This document shows positions 39,001-52,534 of a stretch of 64,000 nt of DNA, piece after piece; within the stretch, counting starts at the first letter, position 1; every line of letters begins with the position of its first letter. A program made the translations under genes and the position numbers. The stretch spans positions 1,329,501-1,393,500 of the forward strand of contig WPIO01000012.1 of NCBI GenBank assembly GCA_009760855.2, read 5' to 3'. The notes beneath the pieces were generated by a model. It was not told the origin of the DNA. It saw nothing but the letters and a program-made list of their open reading frames with translations, and ran no database searches. The stretch comes from Cristatella mucedo. Taxonomy: Eukaryota; Bryozoa; Phylactolaemata; Cristatellidae.

Positions 39001-42000
39001 GTCAAATTCAGGGAAAGTGTCGTGGTATGGGGGTATTGCAGCACAAATGAGTATTGCAGCACGAGTTCTGTATAGTATACCGGGCATTGTAAAGCAAGAC
39101 TAATTTAGATAGTCTCCAAAACGTCGGACTCCCAAGTGTGATTGCACTACGTAAACTGAATTAAGTTTGCTCACAAGACAACTATCCAAAATATGCCACC
39201 AAAAATATTGTCATTTTTTAATAATTTATTCGAAATCGGCTATCCTGCAGTGACGGTTGTGGACAGGCAGAGTCACTCCGGACCAAAACTCAATCGAGCA
39301 TTTGTGGGATGAGGTCGAGCAACGATTGTGGCGACTAGCCTTCCTTATGACAGATTCACTTTTTGACCACTTGCAATGAGTCTGAGGCAGCTCCATGCCT
39401 AGGGGTCCGACAAGCAATTGCAAATAAATTGCTTTTCCTAGTAGGAACCAGTGCACATACTTTTGGTGAAAGCAACGTCCGATATGACGGCTGCTCCAGC
39501 CGTTGAAATAATTTTGCGTCTGTGTTTGCCTGGAGCTTTTCTAGCAAGAAACAAATCATTTCGTTCTAAAGTACATGACAAAGAACTGCTCACAGGTCCC
39601 ATGAGAATTTTTAATTGCTATCTTTCCTGAAGTCACATGTAAGTGTCTGCAGACAATTTCTTTCTGAAACTTTCATGGGAACTTGAACTTGATAAACTGC
39701 TCTGACTGACGCCCCACTCTGTGAATACCATAAGCACTGGTAATGGTGAAAGCGAGCAGTACAAAAATTTAGAATACAACAGCCACTAAATTTCGTGAAA
39801 TATCCATGCTGTAATGCGTTAACACGAGTATCTGCAGACAGATCAGAGCCAGGCAGGCCTATTCCAACTCATGCAGTAAGACCCGTCGATTAGAGGACAG
39901 ACTGAATGGATAAGCAAATAGCTTCCCATGTGAACGTGCATGCGTACCACACGTGTAGGCCGAAGGTCGTACCAGAATTAAGGCATGCAAACCATGTTCC
40001 ACGATGACATACCTGGCGAAGGCGACGAGTGAACCTTGAGTGAGTTTGCAACGCATACCGTAGAAGGCGCAAGCCGACTGGTTGGACCACCACTGATTTG
40101 TCGATCTCTGTGTGATCGTGAAGCCGAGCGACTGCAGGAGCCTGCCGACCGCCTCGTCGTCAGCTGTGGTTAGGACGTAGTCTTTACGAGACTGGACAAA
40201 GTTTAAGATGGATTCATAGTCTAAAAACGAAGCATCATTATAAGTTAGCTGATGTGATAACCTCATTTGTATAGCAGCAGAACAGCCTTAACGGCTATTA
40301 CCACCAATTGCAGTGGGCAATAAAGGACCAGCCACTGCAGAACTCGAACCCACAAAACATGGGTCGTGAAGAACGACCACCTTACCCCTGGGCTAAAGCC
40401 CAGAGGCCATTAAATAGGTTGAAATAGTTGAAAAGTTCCGCTGGATTCCTCAACTGCGTTTGATACAATCGATCACTGATAATTTCCGAGCACTGCAGTG
40501 CAATGGTTTAGGTCTTATCTACGTCAGTGGGAGCCCTCAGAATGAAGATGCTAACGGGCAATGATCATCAGGGGAGCATCTATAGCACGGTGTATCTCAG
40601 GGATCTGTTTACTAGTTACTTATTTAAAACAATTATACTCTTTGTCTTGCCAATGTAGTGGCCAAGCACAATCCAAGCAATAATTTTTATGCAAACGACC
40701 CACAATTGCACCTGCACTTTAATTATTTCCTGCTTTCCAGAACATCGAACTCTCTTAACTCCCCTGAAACATGTATTGCTGACATTCGTGCTTGAATGGC
40801 AGCAAATTTCCTCTAATCGAATGATGGTAAACCACTTATCAACTTATTTAAACCCCCTATGGACAAACTTGGTGTATCTCAGAAATTGGAAAATATATCC
40901 CTCAAAATGACCGAGCAAGAGCACCTCCAATAGTGCAGGTAGGTTTACCTGTAGTGAAAGTCGAAACTGCCACATCACACCTATCACCAACCTGGAATGG
41001 CTGGCCATCAAGTAGCGAATCAACTTTGAGGTTCTGCCACTCACTTTTAGGTCTCTTCATTTTTCTCTACGGCCTATCTATAGTAAATTTCCTCGGAAGA
41101 TTTTGCATCGCACTTAAAGCCTGGAACTCACTACCGTCTGACGCCACGACATCCCCCGACTGGACATTTAAAAAAAAGCTAAAAACAAACCTGTGCACCG
41201 AAGCATTTGCTCAGTCCGAGTGAAATACCATTTGTGTGCTTATGCATACAGATACTGCTAATGCTATCACTAATCAATTGATATGCTTTCTTTCCAGTAT
41301 ATGTCAAGTGCCCAAAACAAAAGCTACTCCTCCTAATGTGCTATACAAATGTCAATATTTTGATTATAATAAAACAGCCACACACACACACGTACGCACG
41401 CATGCATGCACGAACACACAAACCTGTGTAACTGTATACCACTACATGCAAATTAACAGACGTACAAAGTAGCACAACCGTATATCTGAACATCTATATA
41501 TAAACTGCACCATTTTATTAGAATATATTTTTGCAATTTTTGTGTAACTTTGTTGCAGTAATTTTCGGAAAACTTCGAAATAAGATCTTCTAGATGTACC
41601 GACCTGAACGTCTGTGATGGGTGCGCTTGTTCTGCCCAAAGGTCAAAGTTTGAGATATCTGTTAGCATATTTGCAACCGTAGGAGTTACAGGATTTATAA
41701 TGAAGCAACAAATCTCAGAAGCGATATATAAACCGAAAGCCATCCATTTGCTAAACAATGTAGCTGGAACCAGATTAAATAGCTACGCAGGTCTTGGTTG
41801 ACACTGCAATACCACAATCACGTTGATTGCATCTATTTAATACATCTGCTGAGAATATAACTAGAAGAAGAGAGCTGAGTTTTGAATGTCCATTTGGCAC
41901 ATATAGCAAGTGAAGACTTTTTTCAAAGAATTAGTTAATTCATCATTTATCAGAAAAAGGTTTCCGGTGTTTCTAAATTTCTCCAGCCTCATCGATCTCG

Positions 42001-45000
42001 AGCATTGTTAAAGACCATGTATGGTTAGCGTACGGCTACAAACGTATGCAAACTTCCAAGCCTGATCTGATGCTGAAGGAGTAGTGCCCATCATAGTCAG
42101 TGTAATATTGTTTTCAAGGATGTACTTGTCATAGCCAGCACATTTTACTGCTTTGTGCTACAATAATAAATTCAAAAAATGATGACTGTCTAAACCTGGA
42201 GGAGAATGCAGAAACTACAACAGTCGACTTACTCCCTGCCAACAAAAAAACGAGTGCCTCGTGTACCGTTTGCTTTTGGCAAGCAAAGGGAGATGACAAT
42301 ATACCACACCCTGCCAATCCTACGTCACCGAGTCCCATCATCTGCTGTCAACATTTTTTGGATTCAGGTTATCATAAAACGCTGCCATAGCTGAGGCTTT
42401 CATATCGATAAGTGCAGACGAAGCATCCGTCGACCTTACACTTTACTTCATCGTCAGCAAGGGCCCAAGCTCACACACACCTAGCCGTCAATATCCTGCT
42501 GATTCTCCTACCGAGGGCGATGGTACCACCCACAGTCGGTGGATAGATACCAGTACACTCACCATTAGCCGTACCCGGTGCGAGTGCGCTTTGGCTGGTC
42601 AGTAGCTGCTTCTCAGGTTTGGCTAAATCTGAGGCAGACACCAACACGTCGGTGCAGGCAGCGGTTGCCAAACCATCCCGGCCAGACGATACAGTTATGT
42701 AAAAGCGCATTGCCTTCGACAGGAAAGTCGGCAGAGATGCTTTCAAAACGATGCTCCAAGATTTCAGCGAAGGAGGAAGCTGTGTTGAATCGTTTGGTGA
42801 CAACTCGATGCTGGATTCGTAAGACAGCTCATCCGCTGCATCACATTCAATTATAACGCCCACTCGGTCTCTGCAACGAATTTCGATTGCCACGTGTCCG
42901 TGAGCAACCCAATGCACACAGCAGCGCGGCTCAGCCAGCCAGCGGGCACATGCCTTGCCGGGCACCAGCATAGGGCAAATATGAAGAAACATGAATCTAC
43001 ATCAGTCTTGTCGGCGATGCTACCTGTTGTACCTGTATATGGGGCGCTGCACCGGTCACGTGCTTACAGGGGGGGGGGGGGAGGCACAGCGAGCGCCCAA
43101 TCGATGCTGGCCTGCCTAGTCGTCTTTGCCAGCATTGGCTCGATAAGGCACAGGACGTCTTTGCCTACTACATCAGATGCTTACTCACTAGACAACGAGT
43201 GCACACCTACACTCCCCTAGACAACGAGTGCTCGAAGCCGCTCAGCAGGTTCGCTGAGGCCAAGGAGTGGTTCGCTCGGGCGCGCACGTCTCTGAGAGCA
43301 CTTTGACAGGATAGTGCTGGCCAAGCACTTGAAGCTGGGAAATGCATCTGTCTGGTCGAGTTATCACTCCTGAAAGCTTTCCAGGAAGAGCATTGAGCCA
43401 AAGATTGAGCTCATCATTCTCGAACCTTCTGGCTAGTAGCTGAGCATATGCAGGCGTCCTTACTGGCCTTGGACCACTAGCGAGCAAGTTCAACACCACA
43501 TGGTCTCCACTCAAAACGAGTACGTTAAGTAATTAACGGTCATCGGCGCGTCAACATGCCAAAGACCGCGCACCACCTCTTCTCCAAAATATATGAATCC
43601 CACCAACGTCGCAATGCAAAGCACATCGGCATTTGCAGATTACATGTGTCAAGTATAGGTCAAGCATAGAGAGCAATTTTTAAGTGTGAAGGTAGAGAAA
43701 CTAATGTAATCCACACTGGTTTGGGCCAGTGGTTAAGGTGCTCGCCTTTAATGATTAAGGGCAAAGTGAATGCATTCGATGACCGAGGTCGTGGGCTCGA
43801 GTCCTGTGGCATATGGAAAGTCGCTGAAATGAGATTAGGTTTTCTTAGGGCGCTGAACCAATGAATTATATTTTCTTTTATATTTTAATCCAGGGCAGTC
43901 AAGGAAGTAAGTAAGATAGAAGCAATATATGTGCGAGATAATTAATTTGCTAGTCGGCCGAAGGCGAGAAGACATCGCCATGGGTCAAAAACTGTGCAAG
44001 TGAGTTTCACAGTCTAGGATATGCAGAGCAAAACCTTCTTTCGAAGACAGAATTTAGGTGAAAGAAGGCTAGTTTATGTTGTACTATTATACCGCTCACA
44101 CTTGACAATAGGGTGGCATACCAGGATTGGACACCACTTGGTGACAGCAGAAGCATGGATAATTTAGGTTATAAAGCTCATAATTCCAAAAGTGGAAACA
44201 AGCCACCCATCAGTACAACTCCTGAATATAAAACGTGAGTCGCACAAGTCTACCTCACAAGACATGCAATTTGAAAGTAACTCACGTGGACCGGCAGATT
44301 AGTCGGAATACGATCACGCTCTCGTAGACATTCCACATCACGCTCTGCACGGACACGGGAACGGCAGGTGACGAAGGCACTCCGGTGATCACATCGGCTT
44401 CAGCAGGCACTGCACTGACGAGATCCTTTAGTCCTACCTAAGTGCAAGACAGATGCCTCAGAACGACGTCGCATGTTCTCGAGACAGCTGGCAGCAATGG
44501 ATTGTTAGGACTGAAGATAAACAAGCAGGATCCTTTCGGCAGAATCCTTTCAACCCAATAAGCAGTGCTTGCACGAATTTTACGAATGGCAGCAGCGTTA
44601 ACTGAGTCTTAGTTACACTACAAGCCATGAGTGAGTGCTAGGCCTCACAGCTAGCTAGCCTGACCGGCAGCCATTTCCATCTACACTCTGAAATATCTCA
44701 CTGTGGTAGGACTCAAACCATTTTAGTATTGTGCCATTGATACCTAGGCATGCTTGGGAGGTGCTCCAAAAGGACTGCCTTTGATCACTCGTGTCAAATG
44801 GTTGAATGATGCTGAGAGATCTAGGAGACCTAGCAGAGAGGCCCTACCCTGATCAGAATTGTATAGAATGCCATTGCAAACCCACAGCAGAGCAGTCTCT
44901 GAGAATGGTTGGGTCTAAATTATGACAACTTACTAACAAGATCTCTGATCAGCTGACAGCCTTTCAATGACCAGGTCAACGTAATTTCGGCAGTAACCCA

Positions 45001-48000
45001 AGAGTCTGCACTGCTTGAGATATACAACAATCCTTGAGTACTACAATGCACACTACAGGCCTAACAATGCAGAAACTGATATACAACACACCCAATCATT
45101 TCAGCTAATCAACTGTTATCGTTGTGATCAGCAAATGAGAAAGGACATCCCTCCCAACATCTGAAGAGTGCTCTTGCAGCTGTTTGGGAAGGCCCCCCGA
45201 GTTGGTTTGGTCCAGCAGTTAAGGTGCTCGCCCAGACCAAGGTCTGGCTGAGGTCGTGAGCTCAAGCCCGGAGGCATATGTGAAGTGCCTGAATAGAGAT
45301 TAAGTTCTCTTGGGGTGCTATACAAATGAATTAAATTAATATAAAATCCCGATGGGCTAGTGACACAGATTCTGACGTCCGGTGTTTAAGTTTTTCAGTA
45401 TTTAAGAGACGATAACCACACACGGGCGGTCCACAGTACCTACAGTATGTGGTGCTTCGGATGAGAGAGTAATCCGAAGGGCGGTCCAAAGATGCCACAA
45501 TAAGTTTTTGACCACCTTCTGTGAGCTTTAGGGCTGACACAATGTTTAAAGCTTTCATAATTAATTCAATCAAGACTTGGACATTTAGGACAGGCAGAGG
45601 CTTGGGTGTGTCAATAGCATAAGTTGAGCCTTCTCATAAGTGGGCAAAGCAAAATAGAACCATCGGAGTCTGATTCAGCAACTGATAAACTGAAATAAAC
45701 TGATAAACTCGCCTTGCCGACATTCGATCCTGATGTCACAAAATTTCTTGAAACTAAATGACAATAAAACTGAACTGCTGCTCATAGGACACCCTAAGCA
45801 AATGGCTGTGTTAGGAAGCTTTGCTCCTCTAATAGATGATGCTTTTGTGCGACCATCACCCCATGTGCTCAAAATTTGGGGGTCGTTTTCAACAGCTGCC
45901 TAAATTTTAAAAGCTTCATCCAGATAACTGCTTCTGCAGCTAGTCGTCACGTCTGATCCCTTTTTTAAGATAAGGAGATGCCTTTCACAGTGGTTTGTTG
46001 GTTTGTAATTTAAAAAAACTAGGTCCTTAGTTCTGTCTCGGCTTGATTACTGTAATTTCCTTTTGGCTGGGCTGCCAAAAAAAAGCAATCAGGTCACTGC
46101 AAATGACCATGAATATGGCTGCAAGGCTTGTTTTCAAGTCCCAGAGGAGGTTTGACCACGTGTCTCCTTTGCTAAACGAGCTAGGATGGCTGCCAGTTGA
46201 TCCAACGGATACAGAGCAAAGTTCTTACGCTGACCCACCAGGCTCACCACGGCTTGGCTCCTCCATACCTAGCTGAACTGCTGCACCGTATTCAGCCTCC
46301 TCGTGCCCTCAGGTCTTGTATGGACAATAAATTAGCTGTTCCATTCCTCTGCTTAGAGACCGTTGGCGACAGAAGCTTTAGCTCTGCAGGTCCTAGACTG
46401 TGGAACTCGCTTCCACAATTCTTATGCAACGACAACTACTCTCCTGCTGCCAATTTGGCTCATCCTTTTCGGTGGTCCTGAGCTGCTACTTCCATGCTAC
46501 TCACTACCTCAACTGCTTTCCTGACTCTGCTATGCTTCCCACTTTCTCTTTGTTGCATGAGATGAAGTCTGTTGGCTACCGAATGCGTACCGAAAGCCGC
46601 TTAGGCTGTGAGTGCGCTATGCAAAACTCTCCTGCGTATTACCCACATGGTCTTTGTGGAGTTACAGATGGAGATACATTACATTACATATACCGCATAT
46701 ACATACAGTGTATGCCGTAAGCCTGCACTATGTGTACCACAGGTGCATGCACATTCGTTAAACAGATAACAAAAAAGCATTAAAAGAGCACCAACATCAC
46801 ACAGGAATTCTTCGAAGTGGCAGCAATGAACTTACATGACGAATGTTTAGTAGAACACCACTTCTAGTTCTGCAGAACCTTGTAATCAGCTGCTCTAGAT
46901 GGAGCTGTATTGACTGCAGCTTTACTTCATAACTTTCGGCAGCCTGCAGTCGGTGTTAAGAGAGAAAGAACACCAATGCCGGTTAGACAGATTCTTTTTT
47001 TGCATACTCTAGTACAGGCAATTGCACACTTTTGTATATACAGACAGCATAAACAATCCTTGCAGTATGGCTGCAGCTACTGTGGCTGTAAATTCGTTCG
47101 GGTAGTAAGAGGGTTTTCTACGAGACCAGGAATACTAAAGTTATGCATAGGATGTGAAAGTACTTATTGAAAGCCCAAAAAATACATGCCAGCTGAATGC
47201 TTAATCACTTCCTTTTCTCTAGCCAGGCATAGAAACCACCAGCTTCTGAAGTGTTTCTGCTGAGCCTGAGTTTTAATGAAAAGGTCGGCTACTGTTGTAA
47301 GTCAAACAGCCCGTCTCAGCAGCCTGTCGATATCACTTCCTAGTTGTTCTATATGGTTCCAATCAGGTGACTGGCTGGGCCACTGGACCAGCATCAAGCA
47401 AGGATTTGTGAAGCAAGTAAACAGAGTGAAATCTGAGTAAAAGCCTGAGTAAAATCAAGGTTACTGGCTTCAAGCTTGAGACGGTCAGGCCACCCTCAAG
47501 TGCTGTAAGCTACATGGACACTAGCATAAATCTTGGGGATTAATATCATTCGTACATTTGATAGTTGAAAAATCACACAAAAGCTGATTTAGATATTGCT
47601 TTTAGCTCCAATCGACCACTTTGATGCATTCACTTCAGTCCTACAACATTTGGTGAGGAGCCTCAAATAAGAACTGCCATGGGAATATATCTCACAGTCT
47701 CAGTTCTTTTTTTTTCTGATCGCTTGCAATCTACATTATCTGACCAACAACAAATCTCGCTGCACTTTGACTCCAGCAGGCGACAGCTAGCAGAAACTCA
47801 GGAGCCTGCCTCTGACAACCTCAATTCCCTCACGATGTTATACTGTCGACATTCTCACATTCAGTAGGTGATCACTTGATCAATGCAGCATGAGCATCAC
47901 AACACCTGCTTACACTATGCCTGCGCTGCTTGCAGATGTTACTACGAATCATTTGGTAATATTTTCTATACAGCATCTGTAAAGTGCCTAGAAAGAGACC

Positions 48001-51000
48001 CAGTTCTCTGAGAGCACTATTATTATTACAACAGGCTCCGACACGATTTGCCATCTTTTGTTGACGAAACTAACATATTCAAAATTGTACGACTTGTCAG
48101 AAAAAGCTGGTCTTTCCCATAGATGAAGAATTAAGTAGTAGCATGCTATGTACATTAGAGTTTTTGTGAAGCACGCATGCAACTGGCGAGATGCTGAACT
48201 TGAATGGAGTCTCTACATTGAATTATGCTAGCAGTAGTTGCTACTTTGTTGAGCTAAAAATGAAAGATTGGCCGATTCAACAATATTAATTACATTTCAG
48301 CAGCAAAACTTTAGCAGCTACCACCGTGCTTGCAGTTGGCAATAAAAGTACAATAAAAGATTGTTGCAGTATCCATCATGCCCTGGGTCGCAAGTGCAAG
48401 CACATTACCCCTGGGGTAATGTGCTTGCACTTGCATTATGTGGGCCACTCAATGCCTAGGTGGTTTCTGGTGCACAATCGGAAACTATAGAGTTGAGCAT
48501 CATCTCCAAATGAAATCCTCAATGGCCACACGAAAAAAGAAAGTTTTAGGTAAAGGCAGAGAGGGCGAGTTAAAGAGCTGGGACAACAGGTTACCAAACA
48601 AATGAAAAAAGAAGAAGCTGCAACACAGCACGGGTGAGTATGCAATTAGGAAATAATGCACACATTTAAATGAGCGTGCTGGCTTTTGTATCACCATCTG
48701 TAACCCCAACAAGTCAAAAGGACTAAGTGGGTGCTATGCTAGAGAGTTTTCGAGAGCTCACCCAAAGCCCAAGTGGCATTCGGTGTGCATACAGCGGGCC
48801 AACAGACGTAATCTAAAGCAACAAAGAGAAAATGATAAGTATACCTCAGTCAGGAGAGCAGTTGAGGAAGCAAGTAGAATAGAAGTAGCAGCGCAGGGCG
48901 ACTAACAAAATGTGCCAAAGTCGGCAGCAGCAGCGGATGTGTACAATTTGGGGGGAGTAAGTTTCACAGTTTCCAAAAGTATTTAAGCAAAGGAATGAAG
49001 CAGCTAATCTATTGTCCATAGAAGATCCGAGAGCTCGAGGAGGCTGAGACTGGAGTTCTGAGTTCAGTCAGACATGAAAGAGTCAAGCCATGGCAGGCCT
49101 TGTGTGCCAGAGTAGGAATTTTGCGCTATGTCCGTTGATCGAGCGGGAGCCATCCACCGAAGCTCCATCAGCAATGAAGACATGTCCCATAGCCTCACCA
49201 GTGGCGACTCACAACCTTTACATTTCGACGGCACTGGCATCAAGTACACTGACTGCCGGGGTATACCGTCAGCCACCCTAGCTTATTGCTGATGAGCAGC
49301 CAGGCTTTGGCAGGCAGACAGCTGCCCAGACATGGTTCGTGCTGGCTTTTGCCTAAGTGCAGAGTCCTTTGCAGGGCAACGTGTCAAATCAAGATGACTC
49401 GGACAAGCTTGCCAAGCAGGCATCATCTTGGCAGGATCTTCGTGCTCTGACCATATCGCGATTGAGTACAGGTAGGAGTTATCTCTACTTCATGTAGTGA
49501 GCTTTTACGCATACTTCGTCAGATTCTTGCCTGTCGTTGCACTTACCACCACGAAGCTTTTTCGTACCTAAACTTGGTACTCCATAAACCTGCTTTTACG
49601 GACGAACTGCATGGGCTGATGAAGGCAGTTGGTGGATTAGGCGAACTGGCCAAAATGGCTCGCCTTTGCTTCCCAGGGGCTCCTCCACGGTGTAGGCATA
49701 GAATTGCAGCTGCCGGACGTGGTAATTTTTATAGTGCTGTACAGTACCTGATGCAAACCACACATTTTCTGTAGCAAATGTTCCAGACTTGGCCACCATT
49801 CTGTAGATGGTGAGGAGGCTCTGACACGTAGAATCACTCAGGCTCTAGTAATCAAAAGCACTAATCTGAGGGTCAATAATCCTAAGCACCACAAGAGATA
49901 TAATAATAATAAATTTGATATAGCACCCTCAGAGAACTCAAATATTTTTCTAGGCACTTTACATTTGCTGCAAAGAAAGCACGATCGAATAGTTAGTGGT
50001 AGCTTGCTCAATACACAACAAGATGGTTACAGTAAACAACATGGTTAGGGGTGACATGCACAGGGTCAGCATGCAAATATAATTAGTGGCAGTATGCACA
50101 GTGTCAGCACACATAAGCACATAAAGGGCAAATCACGCAGACCCACTAAATGCTGTGATAAACAGGTGCATTTTTAGTTTCTTTTTAAATGTGGTCAAGT
50201 CAGGGAATGTCGTGACGCAAGTCGGGAATGAGTTCCAAGCTTTGGGAGCATACGAACTAAAGGCACGGTCTCCAAAGGATTTGAGATTTGTATGAGGTAT
50301 AGGTAAACAATTAGATTCCGAAAAGTGAGTGGTACGATGCTTAGCCTGGTGAGGGAGTAGATCTGATAGGTAGTGTTGAGATCGTAATAGAGATGCATGT
50401 GCCAGCCTACGACAGTGCCGTGCCCAGATGTTGTCTGCCGGTACTAGGCTGGGGGGGCCATCCCGACCTTGACTGACCAATCGAGGTGCAGTGTTCTTGC
50501 TGCTGGTGCTAGCAACGGGGCTGGCCAATCGGAGCGCAGTGTTCCTAGGTGCAGACGACAGGAAGCTCCGTTAGCATTAACGTCTGCAGAGAGTCGTTGA
50601 TTAAACGTTGTCGAGTTCGGTTGTGTTCCGAGTGCTTCAAGTCGTTTGCTATTTAGCACTACGCACACACACACATGCTCACAACAGTAGACTGGAGCCA
50701 AAGAACGAAGGGACCTAAAAATGAATGACAAAACCTTGAAGTCGATGCATTACTTGACTGGGAGCCAGTGCAGGTCGTCGAGAAGTGGTGTGATGTGGCA
50801 ACTGCGATGCTCATGATAGACAAGCCTAGCTGCAGAGTTTTGCACCAGCTGCAGCACCTGATTGCACAAGCTGGTAGACTAGCAAGCAGTGAGTTACAGA
50901 AGTCAAGATGGGATGTCACAAATGCATGGACCAATTTAGACGTGGTATTCCTGTCTAAACAAGCCCGAATTTTAGCAATGTTATGTAGCTGAAAGTAGGC

Positions 51001-52477
51001 AGATACTGTAAGCAGAGTGGGGAGCCTCCTGCACCGATGAGATGGGAAGGTACACTGTTCTTGGCTGACAGCTACACACTAGATCAATATAACAGCAAGC
51101 TTCAAGTTGGCAATGGACGGTGACCAACATGTAGTTCGAAATGTTGCACATCAAGCTCATGATGACAGTAGTGGCTACTGCTGCTAAGGCTTCTATCCGA
51201 CCATAGAACTCGAACAGGTCTCTAACAGTTTTGAGAGGGATGGCCTACCTCCAGCCTGGCCTTCAAAGCATCGACAGCCATCGAGTGCCCTTTGCTCTCA
51301 ACCGTGCTGCAATCTGTTGGTAGCTACAAATATAGAACACAGATCCACTTAGCAGGCCCATGATGTGATACGAGATGCAAGCAAGGCATATCATTTGACA
51401 GGGCAGTAACACAGTGGTGGTAACGGCTGGGTTTGCAATCGACTCGGCAATACCTGAAGCACTAGAAAGGTCACAATTTCACCTATTTACGCAACCACCA
51501 AACAGCTATTTGGATAACAAAAATCAGCGTTGCATCCATGCAGACTTTAAAACACCCTTAAAATCGCCTCTTCACGAGTGAATCAGTGTGACGAGTTCAT
51601 GCGTCCTAGACCTTACCTGATCCGCTATGATAAAACGTCAAGCTGCTAGTCCGATATGCTTCTTCCAGGAGTCATCACAATGTTGAGTAATTTTGCATAC
51701 CAAGAGAGCCACAAGTGGGCTTTTCGAAGATGACATAAATGCATCTGCACCGACTGTAGTCGGTCGGCCAAGGATAAAGGAGTGGCCGGAGTACTGAGCT
51801 AAGTAGCTGTCTTTGACTCTGCACACAGGCGATGTGGAGTGCGTAAATAAGCTGATACATTCAGTCTGCCACTATGAACGATGCGTGCAAAAAATTGACG
51901 TACATGCTCAGTAGGTCTCATGGCAGGCCTGCTGGCCACTAAAAGACTAAACAAACCTGTCGGTGACCAGGTCCACACGTGTATCACTGCCCGTCGACAT
52001 AGAGGGCAATGCTATGGACTCCCACTAGGTCCAGCTCAGCCCAGGTGCATATGCAAACCCCAAAGAAAAGAATGAAGTGCCAAACTGACGATTTTCCCGA
52101 ACAGAACGTTAGATTACTAGCACTCAGTTACAGCAGAGTGCAGGTGCTTCTCGTGGTGACAGGCAAAGCAGGCCTAGTCAGCATAGGCAGTCCATAAACT
52201 GCCGATGGCTCAAGTATTAAGTGCCACACAACATCCGATGTTTAGTCGCTTACCCTCTGCCTGTGTACCAAGTGATAGTCGGTCAGCATGTATCTAGGAT
52301 CCTCTGATTCCAGCTTATCATTCCAGACGATCATCATCAGATCGAAGCCTCGGTGGAGCAGATCGCCAGCCAAGAAATACTGGACAGAAGTGTACACAGC
52401 CTGCAGACGAATGTAAAACACAGATAGACACAGTCGGCAAACACACAATACCCTTGGGCAGCTCTCAGCAGAAATTT

Positions 52478-52534
<57 letters not shown>

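Noticed and set aside
39859-40012. Read-through of FANCB-like exon 9 to a stop at 39,859
   Set aside because: Possible, but the strong donor GTATGT at 40,012 and the phase-matched strong acceptor at 36,045 give a better length and fit. Kept as an alternative.
43720-45345. tRNA genes
   Set aside because: A- and B-box-like heads are present, but no cloverleaf can be completed and each is followed by a SINE tail.
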